DNA from: Owenia fusiformis
Taxonomy: Eukaryota; Annelida; Polychaeta; Sabellida; Oweniidae
Reading direction: 5' to 3'
NCBI GenBank assembly: GCA_903813345.2
Contig: CAIIXF020000011.1
Location: 20,195,754-20,259,753, forward strand
Length of the DNA stretch: 64,000 nt
In this document: piece by piece, positions 24,001-29,727 of the stretch
How the letters are laid out: the number at the start of each line of letters is the position of its first letter
Position numbering within the stretch: the stretch's first letter is position 1
Notes under the pieces: generated by a model
What the model was told of the DNA's origin: nothing
Seen by the model: the letters and a program-made list of their open reading frames with translations, nothing else
The model's database searches: none
Made by a program: the position numbers and the translations under genes

Positions 24001-27000
24001 AAACTATTTATCTGTTTGTTTGTTTATTTTATGTAATTTAAATTGCTCCAGTGGATCCCCAAATTGACCTTCTTCTTCTTAAGATTCATAATTTCACCCC
24101 CATCCTGATGTAAAAATTATGTTATGAATTTGCACATTTCAGTCACAAACAAAGAGAGGCCTCCCTCACCCCCAAAGAGTGACAAAACCACATCATCCAA
24201 GGGCAAAGAGAAACCTGGGAAAAAGAGCAAGAAGGACACATCGAGGCCCCCCTCAGTGGTGTTTGATATCGGAAAACCCCATTGGACCATCAGAGTCATT
24301 AGTGATGCTAGTCAAGCAGTAAGTATTCCAATCAAAGACAGTTGTTATAATCTCCAACTTTTTGTGGTTGGTGTTCGGTGGTTGGTGGTTGGCAGTTGGT
24401 GTTTGGAGTTCAATGTCTGTAACAAAGGGCAAGTGTTTGCAGTTTGCATGTTAATGCCTTGCGATTTCTTATTCTTAACAGAATAGAAAGATTTGCTATA
24501 TTTTGCAAGAGTGACATAGAGTGGACAGTTAAAATATGTGCAATGAAGAGGGGTTTTGGAGGATTTATATTTAGGGTTGACATATTGTAATTCATGTATT
24601 CTCACTCTCCAGGAAGAGATAGATGTAAGGAAAGACACAGAAAGAGCAGATGAGATCCGTGCCATGAAGAAGGCATGGGAGGATGCAGAGCCTGGTAGGG
24701 CAGCTAAAGCACAACAGTCACGGCTACAGTATCTCAATAGTCACTTGGTCAAGGTAGACCAGAAGGAATCTGAAGGTACTTTATACATAACATAATTTTA
24801 TGGAGGGCCATTTTGACTCAAAGGCAAATCAGATCTAGCAATAACTTGGTTGCTTCATCTTGATTAAAATTGTTTCAATTTTAGAATATTTTGGGCTCAT
24901 ATCATTCATTGTCTTGCCTATTTTCTAAAAATACCCCATTACTTTATTTGAGGAAAACTAAAGATTTTTTACAATAATGCAGTCACTTATCTATAAGAAT
25001 GGTTACTCTCTAATAATCCTTTTCATGTAAACAATGTATTTGTTACATACAGTGTGAAAAATCTTACAATAAAGATAAATATAAATATACAAACTTTTGT
25101 TTACTTTTCCAGCTACTGTGGCTGCCAGCTCTGAATCTCAAATAGATGGCTCTGGTGATTTGTTTAATAGTGACTCAACACTTACTCTTGAACCACCCTC
25201 AGGTCCCTCCGCCAAAGAAATAATTCCTAAGATTGATCTCACACCATATCTCAAGTAAGTAGATCCGTCTTTTTCGATATTCACCAAAAGAGCAAGGTGA
25301 CAAAATTTAGAGAGTTTACCATAGAAGTGGATAGATGGAATGTACTGTACTGTTGACAATTTTTATGAAAGCAATAGAAAACATTATTTCTCTGTTAATG
25401 CTATGTAAATACACCACTATTTCCTGCAATTGATACATATATGCTCTCCATAATCTACTCCAAAAACTTCAAAAAATCCATCATAAATGAGAGTTACTAG
25501 TATTCCAAAAATGAAGGGCTACATTTTTCAACCTGTGCACTATTTTACAGAAAAACGACTGGTAAACCACGTCTGAAGGACGAGGCTGAAATACAACGTC
25601 AATTAGTGGCCAGAAAGCAAGAAATAGAAGAGTATAGGGCATTTAGGGAAGGAGTGGAAGAGTGGCGCGAGAAAGATCGCATAGAGAGAAATGAACTCAA
25701 ACAGAAACAGCTGCAACTCTGTGAAAAATTACAGGTAATGCTGGAAGCAGGAAACAATTGTAAAGCACATAAAATGGCCAACTTGAAAATAGTCATACCT
25801 CTACAGGGGTTTCACTAGAATTTCTCACAACAAGCTAAATAAATGAAAACAACAGGCAAAATTAATGGAAATCATAAATTTAACATGGAAGTCCCTAAAA
25901 ACAACAGGAGATTTTCACTGCCTGTTTTCACAAAAAGTTGCCTGCTACCTTAAATATGATTTTTTCTAAATATGTTAAAACGAAGAGCATAATTTCACTG
26001 AGCTTTTATTATATTATTGCTAATCCAAAGATATATTTGAGTATGACTATTTGTCAGTCTTTTAAAGCTATCTCACTAAATAGATGAATATTTAGCTTTA
26101 AGAATGCAGATTTCATTAATTTACAATGGACAATGATACTGAAATACAGAATAGCCTGGAGTTTATCTTACATATATATTATCTCATGCATTTATCAAAA
26201 TTCAGAATTACCGTAGAAATAATGTAGCAGTGATTCCAAATAACATTGAATTTCTGTTGAATTTTAGGAAAAATGGTATACAAGACAACAAGAGTATATT
26301 GTTGCTATGGAAATGTATAGTATGACTCACTTTCCAGCCCCTTTATACACTCAGCATGAAGAAGAAACCCCTCGTTTAAAAGTAGTCCCTCGTTCAAAAG
26401 TAGTTCGTCGTAAAAAAGTAGCCCCTCCTAAAAAGCGTGCCACTCAGACCCAAATAGTATCTCATGTTGAAGAAATCTCTCTTGAAAATGTTCATCATAC
26501 CAAAGGAGTATTTCCAGAAAAAGAAAATAGTCCCAGAGAAAAAAGTCCCCTTGTGGACCATTATACCAAAGGGGCATCTCCTAAAAAAGGAAATAGTCCA
26601 ATAGAAAAAAGTCCTCGTGTAAAAGTAAACCATCATGCCAAGAGTGTCACTCCTGAAAAAGAATATAGTAACAGAGAAAGAAGTCCTCATTTAGTGGCAT
26701 CACCTGAAAAAGAAAATAGTCCCAGAGAAATTAGTCCCGATGTTGTAAAAACACCTCATAGTAGAGCAAGTGAACATGAAGATTCACCCATCCCTTTAGA
26801 TGTATATCTCGACTTGTACGGTTGATTCCCTCTAATGCTGTTTGATTTATTATAGGCACCAGTAGTGCTTCATTGACATTGCAATTTATAACAGTAAAAG
26901 TAACAGTTAACCCTAGATTTCTCCAACACATTTATTAGGTGCATGAACCCGATGTTTGCCATTTTGTTGAAAGAAGGCATTTAAACATTTGCAGAATGCA

Positions 27001-27752
27001 GACAATTATGTTATATTTTATTATATGTTAACTGAAACAATTTGAAATTTACATATTCTATTGAAATTGTTGACAAGAAATGTGAAATCAAAATGTTTTA
27101 TGAACATCCTCCCCTATTCATCCTCTCCCCTCACCTACCCCCCCCCTCACCTACATGTTCACTTCCCTATTCACTCACATCACCTTTGACCTTTCACATA
27201 GGCTGAAATGGATGAAGCTCGACGGAGAATTAACGGACCCAGGGAAGCCTTCAGACAAAAGTTCCTGGAAGCTGAGAGGGCACGTTTGGATGAGATCGCA
27301 GCTTCTGAAGCAGCATTACACGAGAAAGCACCACCATCTCCCAAAGGGCGCAAGAGCGCCAAGGGAAAGAAGAGCCCTGGAGGGAAAAAGAAGAAATAGA
27401 CATTTCATAATATTAAGAAATCTAACAGTATTTTATGAGAAAGCTGGATTAGGGACCAATTGTTTGATTACTTCAATTTATTTGTTTTGGAAAACTATAA
27501 ATGTGAACACTTGAAATGAGAACACTTTAGTTGGCCTTAAATGTGTTCATATTCATATGTTTAGACTATACCTAATATATGGAATTATTAAACATTAGTC
27601 TCAAAGCAAACATTATATCTTAAGAGATATTTTCTGATACTATAGCCTATTTATAAATATATTTTTCATGAATTGACCATGTAATGAATGTTGAATGAAA
27701 AAATTGTGAATATGTGTACAAAAATATTTATAAAAACAAGATGCTCAATAAA
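1..27752 (+). CDS. ADGB: Androglobin gene, C-terminal three quarters (5' end outside window)
   Basis: Chimeric globin protein; in vertebrates it is linked to ciliated cells and sperm. Thirty-three exons join in phase (total 3762 bases including the stop) and give about 1253 residues. In order, the protein has a Pro/Lys-rich linker, a conserved region before the globin (FVKCFKTLYIYHK, YLFVDNLKPTEIVV), globin helices C to H (about 10006-10741), a Lys/Ser-rich insert made of small exons, an IQ motif (17009-17041), and globin helices A and B (17045-18173). A long conserved C-terminal part follows (VNNDTGEEVPRVFQK, KNKRGYTFVAEA, RKDTERADEIRAMKKAWE), then a coiled coil and a basic tail ending in GGKKKK. 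This order, with the permuted globin split by an IQ motif, is diagnostic of androglobin. Human ADGB is about 1667 residues with an N-terminal calpain-like domain; that part lies upstream. Exon borders are read by eye from GT-AG sites and phase. Confidence 0.95.
217..385 (+). CDS. ADGB: ADGB exon, Pro/Glu-rich linker
   Basis: The acceptor is ATCTAG and the donor GTATGT. The exon encodes HRPKSILERGGSRPPTAPVE followed by an acidic, TPEPEKPPTPK-type low-complexity stretch. It ends in phase 0. An opposite-strand open frame here (217-423) is only its shadow. Confidence 0.85.
1901..1927 (+). CDS. ADGB: Candidate ADGB micro-exon (27 bases)
   Basis: TTTGTTTAG lies before it and GTACAT after it. It is phase 0 to phase 0, like both flanking exons, and encodes GPKVRKKSK, which suits the Lys/Pro-rich linker. 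Inclusion is unproven; if used it adds nine basic residues. Confidence 0.45.
2155..2290. mobile_element. Family A MITE copy (decayed)
   Basis: It begins CAGTGAAACCGGCATGTCCA and ends GATATGACAGGTTTAACTGTA, with CTGAACACC inside. Confidence 0.7.
3215..3328 (+). CDS. ADGB: ADGB exon, Lys-rich linker
   Basis: The acceptor is CTTGTAG and the donor GTAAGA. It is 38 codons, phase 0 at both ends, and encodes a Pro/Gly/Lys-rich stretch (SPMGKKKGKKGAALDAEEAE). Confidence 0.85.
3597..3753 (+). CDS. ADGB: ADGB exon, basic linker
   Basis: The acceptor is ATTTCAG and the donor GTGCTT. It encodes NSKSDRKMSVGAMDKPGKLS followed by a Lys/Glu-rich stretch, and ends in phase 1. Confidence 0.85.
4014..4206 (+). 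CDS. ADGB: ADGB exon, acidic stretch then conserved WEGKAREAW region
   Basis: The acceptor is TGTTTTAG and the donor GTAAGT. An acidic Pro-rich stretch is followed by the conserved block DPWEGKAREAWIDFDNFVKC, which matches the region just before the second conserved block of vertebrate androglobin (human has a similar F-C-K-C-F segment). Confidence 0.9.
4582..4645 (+). CDS. ADGB: ADGB exon, conserved TLYIYHK block
   Basis: The acceptor is TTTTCAG and the donor GTAAGT. It encodes TLYIYHKTNTYPCNHKYSDL, ends in phase 0, and is collinear with the human T-M-Y-I-F-H-K block. Confidence 0.9.
5074..5097 (+). CDS. ADGB: Candidate ADGB micro-exon (24 bases)
   Basis: CTACTTCAG lies before it and a perfect GTAAGT donor after it. 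It is phase 0 to phase 0 and encodes SSIPIHTP. It sits in a 2.4 kb intron between two phase-0 exons. The upstream pyrimidine tract is weak. Confidence 0.3.
7019..7066 (+). CDS. ADGB: ADGB small Lys-rich exon
   Basis: The acceptor is ATTTTTAG and the donor GTAAAT. It has 16 codons (NVANVGKGDKKDKAAA) and is phase 0 at both ends, so skipping would keep the frame. Confidence 0.75.
7219..7540 (+). repeat. 21-bp tandem array of TTTCAGCCTGA units (intronic)
   Basis: About 13 imperfect copies of a 21-base unit (consensus near TCTAATGTCTTTCAGCCTGA). The period is a multiple of three, so it yields short repetitive open frames (VFQPESN-type) that are not genes. Each unit holds a splice-acceptor-like TTTCAG, and the array lies between the exons at 7019 and 7918. 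Confidence 0.85.
7918..7954 (+). CDS. ADGB: ADGB exon (37 bases)
   Basis: The acceptor is CCTTTTTAG and the donor GTATCC. It encodes PPTLDDRNPHYL and ends in phase 1. It joins the next exon as HYLFVDNL, matching the human Y-Y-L-F-V-D-S-L. Confidence 0.85.
8107..8286 (+). CDS. ADGB: ADGB exon, VDNLKPTEIVV block
   Basis: The acceptor is CTTGTTCAG and the donor GTAAAC. It encodes VDNLKPTEIVVSLSSFSRWQ, then a poly-Pro run and a polar linker. It ends in phase 1. The first half is conserved in androglobins. Confidence 0.92.
8475..9115. mobile_element. MITE-like element with TTGCTGGAATTACAC termini
   Basis: The left end (TTGCTGGAATTACACC) and the reverse complement of the right end (TTGCTAGAATTACACA) match. 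Inner parts of the arms also pair in inverted orientation (GGCGCTTTACAAAATCGCC on the left, TTTGTAAACCGC on the right). GATTACACC and GGAATTACACC recur inside. It is about 640 bases and has no coding capacity. No target duplication was identified. Confidence 0.7.
9155..9305 (+). CDS. ADGB: ADGB exon, PGLLVAEPYSWKSL block
   Basis: The acceptor is TGTTTCAG and the donor GTGAGA. It encodes EPVVPGLLVAEPYSWKSLVT and later TTATKAAVLSLPEG, collinear with human androglobin before the globin domain. It begins 40 bases after a MITE. Confidence 0.92.
9603..9717 (+). CDS. ADGB: ADGB exon, pre-globin block
   Basis: The acceptor is TTTTGCAG and the donor GTATAT. It encodes RHVLRFMINAPLGYHVHLCS and ends VYGDEETVMPHLTK, which matches the human segment leading into helix E of the permuted globin. 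It ends in phase 0. Confidence 0.93.
10006..10173 (+). CDS. ADGB: ADGB exon, globin helices E and F
   Basis: The acceptor is ATTTCAG and the donor GTACAT; 56 codons. It starts ESCRFIDNATQVILTMGKCI, equivalent to human E-S-Y-R-F-T-E-Q. On that alignment the distal E7 position (Gln in human) is Asn, codon 10027-10029. The proximal F8 His is kept (AAHCPY, codon 10123-10125). Confidence 0.93.
10206..10340. mobile_element. Family A MITE copy (CAGTAAAACCTGT termini)
   Basis: The right end AGACAGGTTTTACTGTA is intact and the left end AGTAACACCTGTATATTC is decayed. It shares the internal TGAACAC and GGTCCCAATTT blocks with the other copies. Confidence 0.75.
10600..10741 (+). CDS. ADGB: ADGB exon, globin helices G and H (first part)
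   Basis: The acceptor is TTTTTTCAG and the donor GTTAGT. It encodes LFMDSFYGMLRKALADNLSL and then the aromatic-rich FAWRAFFFDI. It ends in phase 1. Confidence 0.93.
11321..11350 (+). CDS. ADGB: ADGB exon (30 bases)
   Basis: The acceptor is CAACCAATAG and the donor GTAAGA. It is phase 1 to phase 1 and encodes EESVSAFLPP, at the place of the short human loop after helix H. Confidence 0.7.
11430..11495 (+). CDS. ADGB: Candidate ADGB cassette exon (66 bases)
   Basis: ATGTTTTAG lies before it and GTAAAA after it. It is phase 1 to phase 1, open, and encodes LKSFAQIVLTLTSLKKKALK. The phase match with both neighbours supports use, but no equivalent is known to me. Confidence 0.4.
13072..13549. mobile_element. 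Family C MITE with internal minisatellite
   Basis: The left end GGGTTAAATTGCTTC, then ATGAAGCATTTTGACAAA, pairs with the reverse complement of the right end (GGAATAAATTACTTC, then ATGAAGTATTTTGACAAA). A second member of the family lies at 22229-22370. The interior is the 32-bp array. Confidence 0.75.
13117..13505. repeat. 32-bp minisatellite, about 12 copies
   Basis: The unit is AAAGGTGTTGCACCTCAAAG followed by ATCCTTTGTTAC. It is highly uniform, with a few substitutions. Because 32 is not a multiple of three, all three forward frames stay open over 96-base super-periods. This explains the 89 to 142-residue repetitive open frames, which are not genes. Confidence 0.95.
13698..13751 (+). CDS. 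ADGB: ADGB small exon (54 bases)
   Basis: The acceptor is ATTTCTAG and the donor GTAAGT. It is phase 1 to phase 1 and encodes ATGATSHRGSAKHTNKNK, a Lys/Ser-rich insert between globin helix H and the IQ region. Confidence 0.65.
14106..14153 (+). CDS. ADGB: ADGB small exon (48 bases)
   Basis: The acceptor is TTTTTTTCAAAAG and the donor GTGACT. It is phase 1 to phase 1 and encodes SKEAKRLSLSYSYSS. Confidence 0.6.
15481..15495 (+). CDS. ADGB: ADGB micro-exon (15 bases)
   Basis: The sequence AAAAATCTGAAGAGG lies between GCACTTGTAG and GTATGT. It is phase 1 to phase 1 and encodes EKSEE. It continues the charged insert and keeps the frame into the next exon (EKEPDKMEYF). Confidence 0.6.
15673..15834. 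mobile_element. Family A MITE copy (decayed)
   Basis: It begins ACAATTAAATCTGTAAAGTT and ends TTAGACAGGTGTTAATGTA. The internal GTGGAACACCT blocks repeat. It is related to the other CAGTAAAACCTGT elements but is more diverged. Confidence 0.65.
16302..16338 (+). CDS. ADGB: ADGB exon before the IQ motif
   Basis: The acceptor is TTATTTCAG and the donor GTAGGT. It encodes EKEPDKMEYFMN and ends in phase 2. It aligns with the stretch preceding the human K-E-Y-S-A-E-E segment. Confidence 0.85.
16775..16950. mobile_element. Family A MITE copy, best preserved
   Basis: It begins TACAGTAAAACCTGTCTAAT and ends GAGGTCTTACTGTA, so the termini are inverted and flanked by TA. It is about 175 bases and non-coding. 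It ends 21 bases before the acceptor of the IQ exon. Confidence 0.85.
16972..17160 (+). CDS. ADGB: ADGB exon, IQ motif and globin helix A
   Basis: The acceptor is TATTGTAG and the donor GTAGCT. It encodes KEYTPEEMVAVVKIQTNFRG and then YFVRKVKMAR. IQTNFRGYFVR fits the calmodulin-binding IQ consensus IQxxxRGxxxR (17009-17041). HETLLKAWQVMEPNAEVHGL follows as the displaced globin helix A. Confidence 0.95.
17364..17414 (+). CDS. ADGB: Candidate ADGB cassette exon (51 bases)
   Basis: GTAATCAATCAG lies before it and GTACCA after it. It is open and phase 2 to phase 2, exactly as required by its neighbours. It would insert RRIERLFFKRWKESMYN between helix A and helix B. It may be an alternative exon or a chance match. 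Confidence 0.3.
18039..18173 (+). CDS. ADGB: ADGB exon, globin helix B and following segment
   Basis: The acceptor is TGTTACAG and the donor GTCAGT. It encodes RNIFKADPDLMPKYPFFKDE, then ISYADYSGIFADQPNNNWFL, matching the human A-D-Y-T-V-T-Y-Q-E-Q-P-P-N-S-W-F segment. Confidence 0.95.
18387..18540 (+). CDS. ADGB: ADGB exon, VPKLYVP and VNNDTGEEVPRVFQK block
   Basis: The acceptor is TTTTTGTAG and the donor GTGGGC. It encodes MLVVPKLYVPINTCMLRVVN and then NDTGEEVPRVFQKTAPYVYK. It is very close to human androglobin and ends in phase 0. Confidence 0.96.
18756..18943 (+). CDS. ADGB: ADGB exon, RGYTFVAEA block
   Basis: The acceptor is GTTTAACAG and the donor GTAAGA. It encodes RGYTFVAEARTIDHPLASGK, WKMRLIGSLSPLPAP and REIKDYYVPNERNVIFR, all conserved with human. 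Confidence 0.96.
19301..19382 (+). CDS. ADGB: ADGB exon, YTVKV block
   Basis: The acceptor is ATCTTTCAG and the donor GTATGC. It encodes YTVKVTEDHLASLQMNTSKS and DVYIKIQ, and ends in phase 0. Confidence 0.94.
19593..19757. mobile_element. Family A MITE copy, preceded by a partial copy
   Basis: It begins TTCAGTGAAACCTGTCTAAT and ends ATTCAGGTTTTAGTG. A truncated relative (AAGTGTCTGGATTGG, then GTGTTCACATTTCAAAG) lies directly upstream at about 19463-19590. Confidence 0.75.
19877..20003 (+). CDS. ADGB: ADGB exon, GKGHTVLPAFLFLK block
   Basis: The acceptor is GTTTTTTAG and the donor GTAAGT. It encodes ILDHEEEMLSAVGKGHTVLP and then AFLFLKDYNP. It is conserved with human (T-G-K-G-Q-A-I-I-P-A-F-H-F-L-K) and ends in phase 1. 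Confidence 0.94.
20235..20320 (+). CDS. ADGB: ADGB exon, Gly/Ser/Arg-rich
   Basis: The acceptor is CATCTTGTAG and the donor GTAAGT. It encodes NAGGKNSKLGSNRHRRGSGS and NHGGRAS, and ends in phase 0. Low complexity; supported by phase and splice sites. Confidence 0.8.
20655..20758 (+). repeat. 18-bp degenerate tandem array ending at a splice acceptor
   Basis: About five or six copies of a unit near CCTGTAATGATTGTAGTA. The last copy provides the ATTGTAG that serves as acceptor of the exon at 20757. Confidence 0.7.
20757..20828 (+). CDS. ADGB: ADGB acidic exon
   Basis: The acceptor is TGATTGTAG and the donor GTAAAT; 24 codons, phase 0 at both ends. It encodes HMSREDLSMLDHAGDEEEDE. Other acceptors nearby put a stop in frame, which favours this one. 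Confidence 0.75.
21095..21206 (+). CDS. ADGB: ADGB exon, HKYIVQAMVLRNSWPLSES block
   Basis: The acceptor is GCCTTCTAG and the donor GTAAGT. It encodes PHKYIVQAMVLRNSWPLSES and then SWNFVQQLKEQEKNELK, matching the human Y-K-Y-I-I-Q-C-S-V-L-Y-N-S-W-P-L-T-E-S. It ends in phase 1. Confidence 0.95.
22078..22101 (+). CDS. ADGB: Probable ADGB micro-exon (24 bases)
   Basis: CATCACAG lies before it and GTAAGA after it. It is phase 1 to phase 1 and encodes RDFVPQPE. It joins its neighbours as ELKRDFVPQPEVTNKERPPS without breaking the frame. Confidence 0.55.
22229..22370. mobile_element. Family C MITE, short copy
   Basis: It begins GGTTAAATTGCTTAG, then AAGCATTTTGACAAAAAGCT, and ends with the inverted AAAGCTTCA-type arm and AATTAACCCTG. 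It lacks the 32-bp array seen in the copy at 13072-13549. Confidence 0.7.
23467..23645. repeat. Local direct and inverted repeat
   Basis: TTTTTCAATATATTCTAACA occurs twice, each followed by ATACCTTATTAATCC about 20 bases on. An inverted arm, GGAATATATTGAAAAATAGA, ends the region. It could form a hairpin and is possibly a decayed MITE. Confidence 0.6.
24143..24318 (+). CDS. ADGB: ADGB exon, Lys-rich then KPHWTIRVI block
   Basis: The acceptor is ACATTTCAG and the donor GTAAGT. It encodes VTNKERPPSPPKSDKTTSSK, a Lys-rich run, then VVFDIGKPHWTIRVISDASQ, which is equivalent to human K-P-Y-W-I-L-R-L-V. Confidence 0.93.
24350..24460 (+). repeat. Family B interspersed repeat, partial copy
   Basis: Internal block with TTGGTGTTCGG and TGTCTGTAACAAA, ending TTTGCATGTTAATGCCTT. 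Five other copies occur in the window. A minus-strand open frame over it (24345-24737) is an artefact. Confidence 0.75.
24613..24775 (+). CDS. ADGB: ADGB exon, RKDTERADEIRAMKKAWE block
   Basis: The acceptor is ACTCTCCAG and the donor GTACTT. It encodes EEIDVRKDTERADEIRAMKK and then AWEDAEPGRAAKAQQSRLQY. It is the best-conserved C-terminal androglobin motif and ends in phase 1. Confidence 0.97.
25113..25254 (+). CDS. ADGB: ADGB exon, polar linker and DLTPYL motif
   Basis: The acceptor is CTTTTCCAG and the donor GTAAGT. It encodes a Ser-rich linker and IIPKIDLTPYL, equivalent to human M-D-L-S-Q-Y-V. Confidence 0.9.
25551..25734 (+). CDS. ADGB: ADGB exon, coiled coil
   Basis: The acceptor is TATTTTACAG and the donor GTAATG. 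It encodes KTTGKPRLKDEAEIQRQLVA, then a Glu/Arg/Lys-rich heptad region ending QLQLCEKLQ. It ends in phase 0 and can splice to either of two last exons. Confidence 0.93.
26268..26825 (+). CDS. ADGB: Alternative last exon of ADGB (novel tail)
   Basis: The acceptor GAATTTTAG matches phase 0 of the preceding exon. The frame then stays open for 185 codons to the TGA at 26823. It starts EKWYTRQQEYIVAMEMYSMT and continues with a basic stretch (SKVVRRKKVAPPKKR). At least four imperfect copies of a Ser-Pro/Glu-Lys module follow (PEKENSPREKSP, PKKGNSPIEKSP and relatives, many SP sites). It gives a different C terminus from the exon at 27202. No equivalent is known to me. An internal donor to 27202 is also possible. 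Transcript data would decide. Confidence 0.6.
   Translation, partial: EKWYTRQQEYIVAMEMYSMTHFPAPLYTQHEEETPRLKVVPRSKVVRRKKVAPPKKRATQTQIVSHVEEISLENVHHTKGVFPEKENSPREKSPLVDHYTKGASPKKGNSPIEKSPRVKVNHHAKSVTPEKEYSNRERSPHLVASPEKENSPREISPDVVKTPHSRASEHEDSPIPLDVYLDLYG
27202..27399 (+). CDS. ADGB: ADGB canonical last exon, coiled coil and basic tail
   Basis: The acceptor is CTTTCACATAG. The exon continues the coiled coil in frame (AEMDEARRRINGPREAFRQK, FLEAERARLDEIAASEAALH) and ends with a Lys-rich tail and TAG. Human androglobin also ends E-A-R-Q-K-I then K-L-L-E-A-E and a Lys-rich tail, so this is the ancestral end. Confidence 0.95.
   Translation, partial: AEMDEARRRINGPREAFRQKFLEAERARLDEIAASEAALHEKAPPSPKGRKSAKGKKSPGGKKKK
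27747..27752 (+). terminator. ADGB poly(A) signal
   Basis: This is an AATAAA hexamer about 350 bases after the stop. Further AATAAA copies lie downstream (for example near 28728 and 28885), so longer 3' ends are possible. Confidence 0.6.
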
Positions 27753-27779
27753 ATAATCTTGTTTTTTCTCATTTGTAAA

Positions 27780-29200
27780 TAAATCGAATTCCGTCCAGCT
27801 ATTGAAATAGCATCAAGCCTTTTTATATGTACCATAAAAATATGTAGGTGATGTCGATTTAGTGACCACACAAAGAGTATTGACAAGTATTTGTTTGGTC
27901 TTTACTCAAATGTAAATAATCAGAAATTCCCTCCACTCATAATATACGAATTTTGTTATTATATGTTATCTTAACATCGACTGTAATTTTTTTGTTTTTT
28001 GAATTCCTGTGTTTACTTCTATTAATTTTTTTGTTATTTCAAGTTATAGTAGAATTACTCAGATCGAGATGTGAGTTTCATTTGGTACTTTTTGGTCTTG
28101 TTTTGATATTTTCTTTATTGATAAAATACTATGTTGTAAATAATAAGGCGAATCAGAAAATGCCGTCCTGGAGCCTCACTCTGGCACATCTGCCCTTATT
28201 TGTCCGTCCACAGAGACATCTATCGAATACACCTCCGTCCTACAGCTCAGGATTTTTTGACAGAAATACTTCTGAAAAACATCGATCGATACTTTTGAAA
28301 TTTTTTAATCAGTATGCATTATAATACATCCCTTCAAATAGAAATTGATTTGAATAAAAAGTTTTAAAATAAATGCAAAATAGTAATAAGGGTTTCTAAC
28401 TTTCGACCACATACATTTTAATTGCCATGAAATCCTGAGCTAAACATTTGGCCCTCAAACGATCCGTCCTCTGTGGAAGTACTTTCTGTTGTTGCTTAAT
28501 TATTTAAATATTTTTGTTTCATTTGTGTCTCAGCAAATCACACATCATTTAACATTTCCAAGCATTTGCAAATATCACACTAAATTATGCCTTGTTCTAG
28601 TTTCTTAAATTACATTTTTAATGTTGGTTTTTTCATGATGTTGTTGCCTTGTTTGTAGACCAACTTTGTATAATTAAATTGTACATATTTTTAAATGTAA
28701 TGATTTGGAATTAATTATACAGTCTGAATAAAGTTTTAAACATTGCTATAAAATGCGCATGATTCAATGCATGCTAAGTATACATACATACATTCCATGT
28801 ACCAAATAAATATAAAACATATCAAATATTAAATGTAATTTAGCATAATCTGTAAATAGTTTGTATATTATGTACATGTTCTTGAATGAATAAAATTGAA
28901 GAAAATTAAAAACAATCAAAGTTTGTTTTATAATATTACTTTATTGTATTTCTTATCTCCTCCTTATAGTATACAAGACCAAAAAGCCACTAACATTGTC
29001 AGTCTGTGAGAGTATAGTTTACAGTTTAAATATGTAGAACACATGAGGTTGAATGAGTTTCTGGCTTTTATGCATGCTTACATATATCCATAGTACTTAT
29101 GCAGGATCATGTCCATGATATGTATCCAGAAAATGGAAACTTACTGGCAAAACATCCATACAATACTGCAGGGATTTCATTGAAAATGTGATTGCCACAT
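27780..29200. other. Intergenic DNA between convergent ADGB and MRPS35
   Basis: AT-rich, with no convincing gene. A 123-residue open frame at 27953-28324 is hydrophobic only through its T-rich composition and looks random. Several AATAAA (plus) and TTTATT (minus-strand signal) sites occur. AGCTCAGGATTT near 28237 and AAATCCTGAGCT near 28430 form a weak inverted pair. Confidence 0.6.
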
Positions 29201-29372
29201 TTTTATTGCATATTGTGATTCATCAGTCCACTGCGCAATTAACAATTCTTTTTTCCATGTTCATTGTCAAGAAAGAAAAGTGATTGCTATTGGCTGTCAA
29301 GCTGCTATGAGTTTCGAATTAATAAAAGACGAGTTATGGCATACATAACTTCAATGGCATGGCATAACTGGT

Positions 29373-29378
29373 TTATTT
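29373..29378 (-). terminator. Candidate MRPS35 poly(A) signal
   Basis: AATAAA on the minus strand about 130 bases past the stop. Alternatives lie at 29202-29207 and 28940-28945. Confidence 0.45.
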
Positions 29379-29505
29379 CAATATGCTGCATGTCCAAATA
29401 TGTCCCCTACTACCATCAATGTCTATTAGCCTCAAAAAAGAATCCTTCATTAAATTAATTTGGCAAAATAACTATTCTACCACTATCCCTATTATATGCA
29501 GAACA

Positions 29506-29727
29506 CTAGCTAGCCTTTAAATTGAGTAATTGTCTAACAGACTCCTTATATTGTTCAACAGTGAGTTGGCTCTCTCCCTCATTATGAAGACTATTTACTG
29601 CGTGTTTGTAATTCTGAATGGGACCTAATTTAACAATTGCTTCCTCCTCGGCATCATGGGATAGAGTTGCTAGGTAACCAGGTGTACTTGGGACAACAGC
29701 GCCATCTGTAGAAGTTGATGTTTCCAT
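29506..29727 (-). CDS. MRPS35: MRPS35 exon 9 (last)
   Basis: The acceptor on the minus strand is TTTTTTCCAG. It encodes [20 protein letters not shown] and ends [16 protein letters not shown], then TAG. The Met at its start is internal, since the preceding exon ends in phase 0. Confidence 0.93.
   Translation of the reverse strand: METSTSTDGAVVPSTPGYLATLSHDAEEEAIVKLGPIQNYKHAVNSLHNEGESQLTVEQYKESVRQLLNLKAS

Larger units (their letters stand above)
21207..24142 (+). other. ADGB intron region with one micro-exon and two repeat elements
   Basis: This holds the candidate 24-base exon (22078-22101), a family C MITE (22229-22370) and a local direct/inverted repeat (23467-23645). The other open frames, for example 21125-21454 and 21897-22220 on the minus strand, have no family features. 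Confidence 0.65.

Noticed and set aside
24345-24737. 130-codon minus-strand open frame
   Set aside because: It overlaps a family B repeat and the conserved ADGB exon on the other strand; its sequence has no family features.
27953-28324. 123-codon open frame with a hydrophobic N-terminal half, like a membrane protein
   Set aside because: The hydrophobicity follows from T-rich DNA, no family motif is visible, and it lies in the intergenic region past the ADGB poly(A) signal.
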